In this document: piece by piece, positions 6,402 to 8,959 of the stretch
Position numbering within the stretch: position 1 is the first letter of the stretch
Layout of the letters: the number at the start of each line of letters is the position of its first letter
Source: Acidobacteriota bacterium
GTDB taxonomy: Bacteria; Acidobacteriota; UBA6911; RPQK01; JADFOI01
Direction: 5' to 3'
NCBI GenBank assembly: GCA_027295745.1
Contig: JAPUKI010000103.1
Coordinates: forward strand, 1-8,959
DNA length: 8,959 bases
The notes under the pieces: model-generated
Databases searched by the model: none
The model's input: the letters and a program-made list of their open reading frames with translations, nothing else
What the model was told of the DNA's origin: nothing
Position numbers and translations under genes: made by a program

Positions 6402-7691
6402 ATGCAGTTGAGCCGATCCAAAAATCTCATGAAGAGAGCAAAGAGGCTGATGCCTGCGGGCGTCAACAGTCCGGTCCGAGCCTTTCAAGCGGTGGGGGGA
6501 GATCCCGTCTTCATCGCCCAGGCAGAGGGGCCGATCCTGACTGACGTGGACGGAAACTCCTATGTGGACTACGTGAGCTCCTGGGGGCCCCTGATACTCG
6601 GGCATTGTCATCCCGACGTGGTCCGGGCAGTAGAAGAAGCCGCCCGCAAGGGCCTCACCTACGGTGCTCCACACGAAGGAGAGCTCCACCTGGCAGACAT
6701 CATCACCAAAGCAATGCCGTGGATAGAGATGCTCCGATTCGTCAACTCGGGCACCGAAGCAGCCATGAGTGCCATTCGCCTGGCTCGAGCTGCCACGGGC
6801 CGCACTAAAATCGTCAAGTTCGAGGGCAACTATCATGGGCACGTGGATTATCTGCTGGCTAAGGCGGGCTCAGGCGTTGCCACTTTCGGGCTGCCCGACA
6901 GTGCGGGTGTTCCCCCGGGAATGACCCGGGACAGCATGGTGGCACCCTTTAACCACCTCGATAGCGTGGAGGGATTGTTCAAGGAAGAGGGCGAGAGGAT
7001 CGCCACCGTCATTGTTGAACCGGTGGCCGGGAACATGGGAGTGGTTCCTCCCGCCGAGGGTTTCTTGACGGGACTACGTGAGCTGACTCGACGCTATGGA
7101 GCTCTCCTGATCTTCGACGAGGTCATGACCGGTTTCCGGGTGTCTCGCGGCGGGGCGGCCCAATTGTATGATGTCCAGCCGGACTTGGTCTGTCTTGGAA
7201 AAATCATCGGGGGCGGGCTTCCGGTGGGAGCCTATGGAGGCCGTCGAGAGCTGATGGAACTGGTGGCACCGCTGGGACCTGTTTACCAGGCCGGAACTCT
7301 TTCGGGCAATCCGGTTGCCATGGCAGCCGGATTGGCCACCCTGGGAAAGCTGACAGCTGAGCTGTACGCTCTCCTGGAGATCAGAGGCAAAGCGCTGGAA
7401 GAAGGAATCCTCGAGGCCCTGCGCAGCTGTGGGGTCGCGGGCCAGGTGAACCGGGTCGGTTCCATGCTGAGCCTCTTTCTCTGTGACAAACCGGTGAACG
7501 ATTCACAGACCGCTTTTTCAACCGATCGGGCACTCTACGCACGCCTCTTTCACGCTCTGCTTGATCGGGGAATCTACTTGCCACCTTCAGCGCTGGAATC
7601 ATGGTTCATCAGCGCAGCTCACAGCGAATCCCATATTGAGCACACGCTTCAGGCCCTTACTCCGGCTCTGGAGGAAGCCCTTTCCCAATGA
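6402..7691 (+). CDS. hemL: Glutamate-1-semialdehyde 2,1-aminomutase HemL
   Basis: This PLP enzyme converts glutamate-1-semialdehyde to 5-aminolevulinate, the first committed tetrapyrrole precursor in the C5 pathway. From ATG 6402 the product has 429 residues, the usual family length, and begins in the standard way ('SRSKNLMKRAKRLMPAGVNS'). GAGG at 6393-6396, 5 nt upstream, supports this start. An in-frame ATG at 6378 overlaps the chdC stop as ATGA but adds eight atypical residues. Motifs are 'NSGTEAAMSAIRLARA' (115-130), the gating loop 'GSGVATFGLPDSAGVPPG' (156-173), 'IFDEVMTGFRV' (237-247) with PLP-ring Asp239, 'LGKIIGGGLPVGA' (265-277) with Schiff-base Lys267, and 'GTLSGNPVAMAAG' (298-310). 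It follows chdC by 20 bp and precedes the flavin reductase by 22 bp. No hemA or gltX is in the window. Confidence 0.96.
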   Translation: MQLSRSKNLMKRAKRLMPAGVNSPVRAFQAVGGDPVFIAQAEGPILTDVDGNSYVDYVSSWGPLILGHCHPDVVRAVEEAARKGLTYGAPHEGELHLADIITKAMPWIEMLRFVNSGTEAAMSAIRLARAATGRTKIVKFEGNYHGHVDYLLAKAGSGVATFGLPDSAGVPPGMTRDSMVAPFNHLDSVEGLFKEEGERIATVIVEPVAGNMGVVPPAEGFLTGLRELTRRYGALLIFDEVMTGFRVSRGGAAQLYDVQPDLVCLGKIIGGGLPVGAYGGRRELMELVAPLGPVYQAGTLSGNPVAMAAGLATLGKLTAELYALLEIRGKALEEGILEALRSCGVAGQVNRVGSMLSLFLCDKPVNDSQTAFSTDRALYARLFHALLDRGIYLPPSALESWFISAAHSESHIEHTLQALTPALEEALSQ

Positions 7692-7713
7692 AAGAGGAAG
7701 GAGACTTGTGTCG

Positions 7714-8196
7714 ATGCCTGTGACACCTGAAGAGCTTCGAGAGGTGATGGGTCGTTTTGCCACCGGCGTAACGATTGTCACGACCGAGGACAAGGAGGGC
7801 AAACCCTATGGCCTGACGGTAAACTCTTTCACATCCGTCTCGATGACTCCGCCGCTGGTTCTGGTCTGTCTGGATAATCAGTTGAGTGGACTGGCCAACT
7901 TCAAGGAGAGTGGCAGATTTGGAGTCAACATTCTAGCCGAGGGTCAGACCGATCTCTCGGATTTCTTCGCCCTGGCAGGAACGGATCGATCTCAAGGTCA
8001 CTACGTGACGGGTGAAACCGGGGTACCACTTTTGGAAGGGGTCCTGGCCAGAATGGAATGCGAGATCGTCAGCCTGTCTCCCGGCGGGGATCACACCATT
8101 GTCTTGGGTGAAGTCAAGGGCACTGAAGTCCTTCAGCCTGACAAGGGCCCTCTGCTCTACCACGGCGGCCGCTACAAAAAGTTGAATGAGGCATGA
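7714..8196 (+). CDS. Flavin reductase domain protein (FMN-binding split barrel)
   Basis: This 160-aa single-domain protein belongs to the flavin reductase-like family that includes HpaC and RutF, cytoplasmic enzymes that use NAD(P)H to reduce free or bound FMN/FAD. Diagnostic segments are 'VMGRFATGVTIVTT' (11-24), 'GLTVNSFTSVSMTPPLVLVC' (33-52), 'FGVNILAEGQTDLSDFFA' (69-86), 'GDHTIVLGEV' (125-134) and 'GPLLYHGGRY' (145-154). AAGGAG at 7698-7703 serves it. ATG 7714 is 10 nt away and GTG 7708 is only 4 nt away, so either may start the protein, with a two-residue difference. It is the last gene of the chdC-hemL run. No oxygenase partner is visible. In this setting it might supply reduced flavin for ferric iron reduction or as a peroxide source for ChdC, but that is inference. 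Confidence 0.9.
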   Translation: MPVTPEELREVMGRFATGVTIVTTEDKEGKPYGLTVNSFTSVSMTPPLVLVCLDNQLSGLANFKESGRFGVNILAEGQTDLSDFFALAGTDRSQGHYVTGETGVPLLEGVLARMECEIVSLSPGGDHTIVLGEVKGTEVLQPDKGPLLYHGGRYKKLNEA

Positions 8197-8217
8197 AGCC
8201 GACACTCCTGACGCCTT

Positions 8218-8959
8218 CTACCCTTTTTCTGCAAAGCGATGCCCGGTTTCGTGAACAAACACATCTTCCAGGGTCGGTTTCCCCACGCTGACTGCTTCAA
8301 TTTGCTGTGGATAGCTTTCCATGATCTTGGCCGCCAGTTCATACCCCCGCGGGCGTTCCAAGCGCAAGGTCCCATCGACCACTCTCGGTTCACAGCCGAA
8401 CTGCTCCCCTATCAAACCACGGAGAGACTCCGGATCCGGAGTCTGAATGACAATCACATCTCCACCGATTTTTTCTTTCAAGGCCGCTGGGGTCCCATAG
8501 GCCACCACCTGGCCTCCACTCAGGATCACCAGGTGATCACATCGCTCGGCTTCCTCCATTAAGTGAGTGGTGAAGAGAATGGTGATTCCCTCTTCAGCGC
8601 GTAGAGTCTTCAAGTGTTGCCAAAAGTCGAGCCGAGCCCCCGGATCCAATCCTGAGGTGGGTTCATCCAGTATCAAAATCTGGGGACTATGCAGCAGGCC
8701 TTTTACCAGCTCCAAGCGGCGACGCAGACCACCGGAAAGCGTTCGGACCAGATCGCGTTTCCGGCTCTCCAATCCGAAGCGGCCCATCAAGGCTTCCACG
8801 CGCCTTTTCAGCTCTCCTCCCCGAAGTCCATAGAGACGGCCCTGGTGGAACAGATTTTCCTCGCTCGTCAGTTCCAGATCCAGGCTATTGGATTGAAAAA
8901 CAACCCCGATCAAACGGCGGACCTCACGAGGATTGTCCTTCACATCCACACCCGCCACT
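8218..8959 (-). CDS. ABC transporter ATP-binding protein, DrrA/ABC-2 type (5' end outside window)
   Basis: About 246 C-terminal residues are visible, and the reading frame runs off the right edge. The apparent GTG start at 8958 is internal, since the Walker A motif expected upstream is missing. Present are the Q-loop 'IGVVFQ' (17-22), signature 'LSGGLRRRLELVKGLL' (74-89), Walker B 'ILILDEPTSGLDP' (94-106) and the switch histidine in 'TTHLMEEAERCD' (130-141). A C-terminal extension (about 160-246) ends in 'KPTLEDVFVHETG', typical of DrrA-like ATPases that pair with an ABC-2 membrane permease for export of drugs, lipids or polysaccharides. The permease is not here and no gene lies directly downstream on this strand, so any partner would be outside the window. 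It converges on the flavin reductase with a 21-bp gap that shows no terminator. Confidence 0.92.
   Translation of the reverse strand, partial: VAGVDVKDNPREVRRLIGVVFQSNSLDLELTSEENLFHQGRLYGLRGGELKRRVEALMGRFGLESRKRDLVRTLSGGLRRRLELVKGLLHSPQILILDEPTSGLDPGARLDFWQHLKTLRAEEGITILFTTHLMEEAERCDHLVILSGGQVVAYGTPAALKEKIGGDVIVIQTPDPESLRGLIGEQFGCEPRVVDGTLRLERPRGYELAAKIMESYPQQIEAVSVGKPTLEDVFVHETGHRFAEKG

Noticed and set aside
7708..7713. GTG 7708 as the flavin reductase start
   Set aside because: It is possible, but spacing to AAGGAG is only 4 nt and ATG 7714 gives a typical family N-terminus. It is kept as an alternative in the gene entry.

Overview
The window is ordinary, gene-dense chromosomal DNA with moderately high G+C. 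It holds five complete enzyme genes and one large exported peptidase gene, plus a regulator cut by the left edge and an ABC-transporter ATPase cut by the right edge. I see no phage, IS, CRISPR, tRNA or rRNA. The content suggests a diderm heterotroph of the Acidobacteria or a similar phylum. The hints are a secreted propeller/M28/PA/PDZ peptidase, a coproporphyrin-type heme pathway outside classical Gram-positives, and GCCGCAGGCT-type palindromes. This placement is an inference, not a demonstrated fact.

Left block (1-2538, + strand). The C-terminal winged-helix end of an NrtR-like NAD regulator is followed by a 150-bp gap. That gap carries a plausible sigma70-type promoter whose -10 lies inside a perfect 7-3-7 palindrome, a good candidate operator for the regulator next door. 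Downstream are nadA (quinolinate synthase) and, 7 bp later, a ferrochelatase of the Tyr13/His183 coproporphyrin type (cpfC/hemH). A hairpin with a T-rich tail ends this block. NAD and heme genes therefore appear to share one transcript.

Middle (2539-5587). A second palindrome, related in sequence to the terminator stem, lies in the convergent gap. Then comes a 997-aa exported protein on the - strand. It combines a six-repeat TolB-like propeller, an M28 zinc aminopeptidase with a PA-type region, and a C-terminal PDZ domain.

Right block (5588-8196, + strand). chdC/hemQ (coproheme decarboxylase), hemL (glutamate-1-semialdehyde aminomutase) and a small flavin reductase lie 20-22 bp apart and look like one operon. 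CpfC and ChdC catalyse the last two steps of the coproporphyrin-dependent route, and HemL makes its 5-aminolevulinate precursor. The window thus holds both ends of heme synthesis, split over two transcripts. A convergent, 5'-truncated DrrA-type ABC ATPase closes the window.

I found no clearly new system. The best leads are the NrtR operator/promoter overlap, the NAD-heme operon link, the paired palindromes, and the flavin reductase inside a heme operon.
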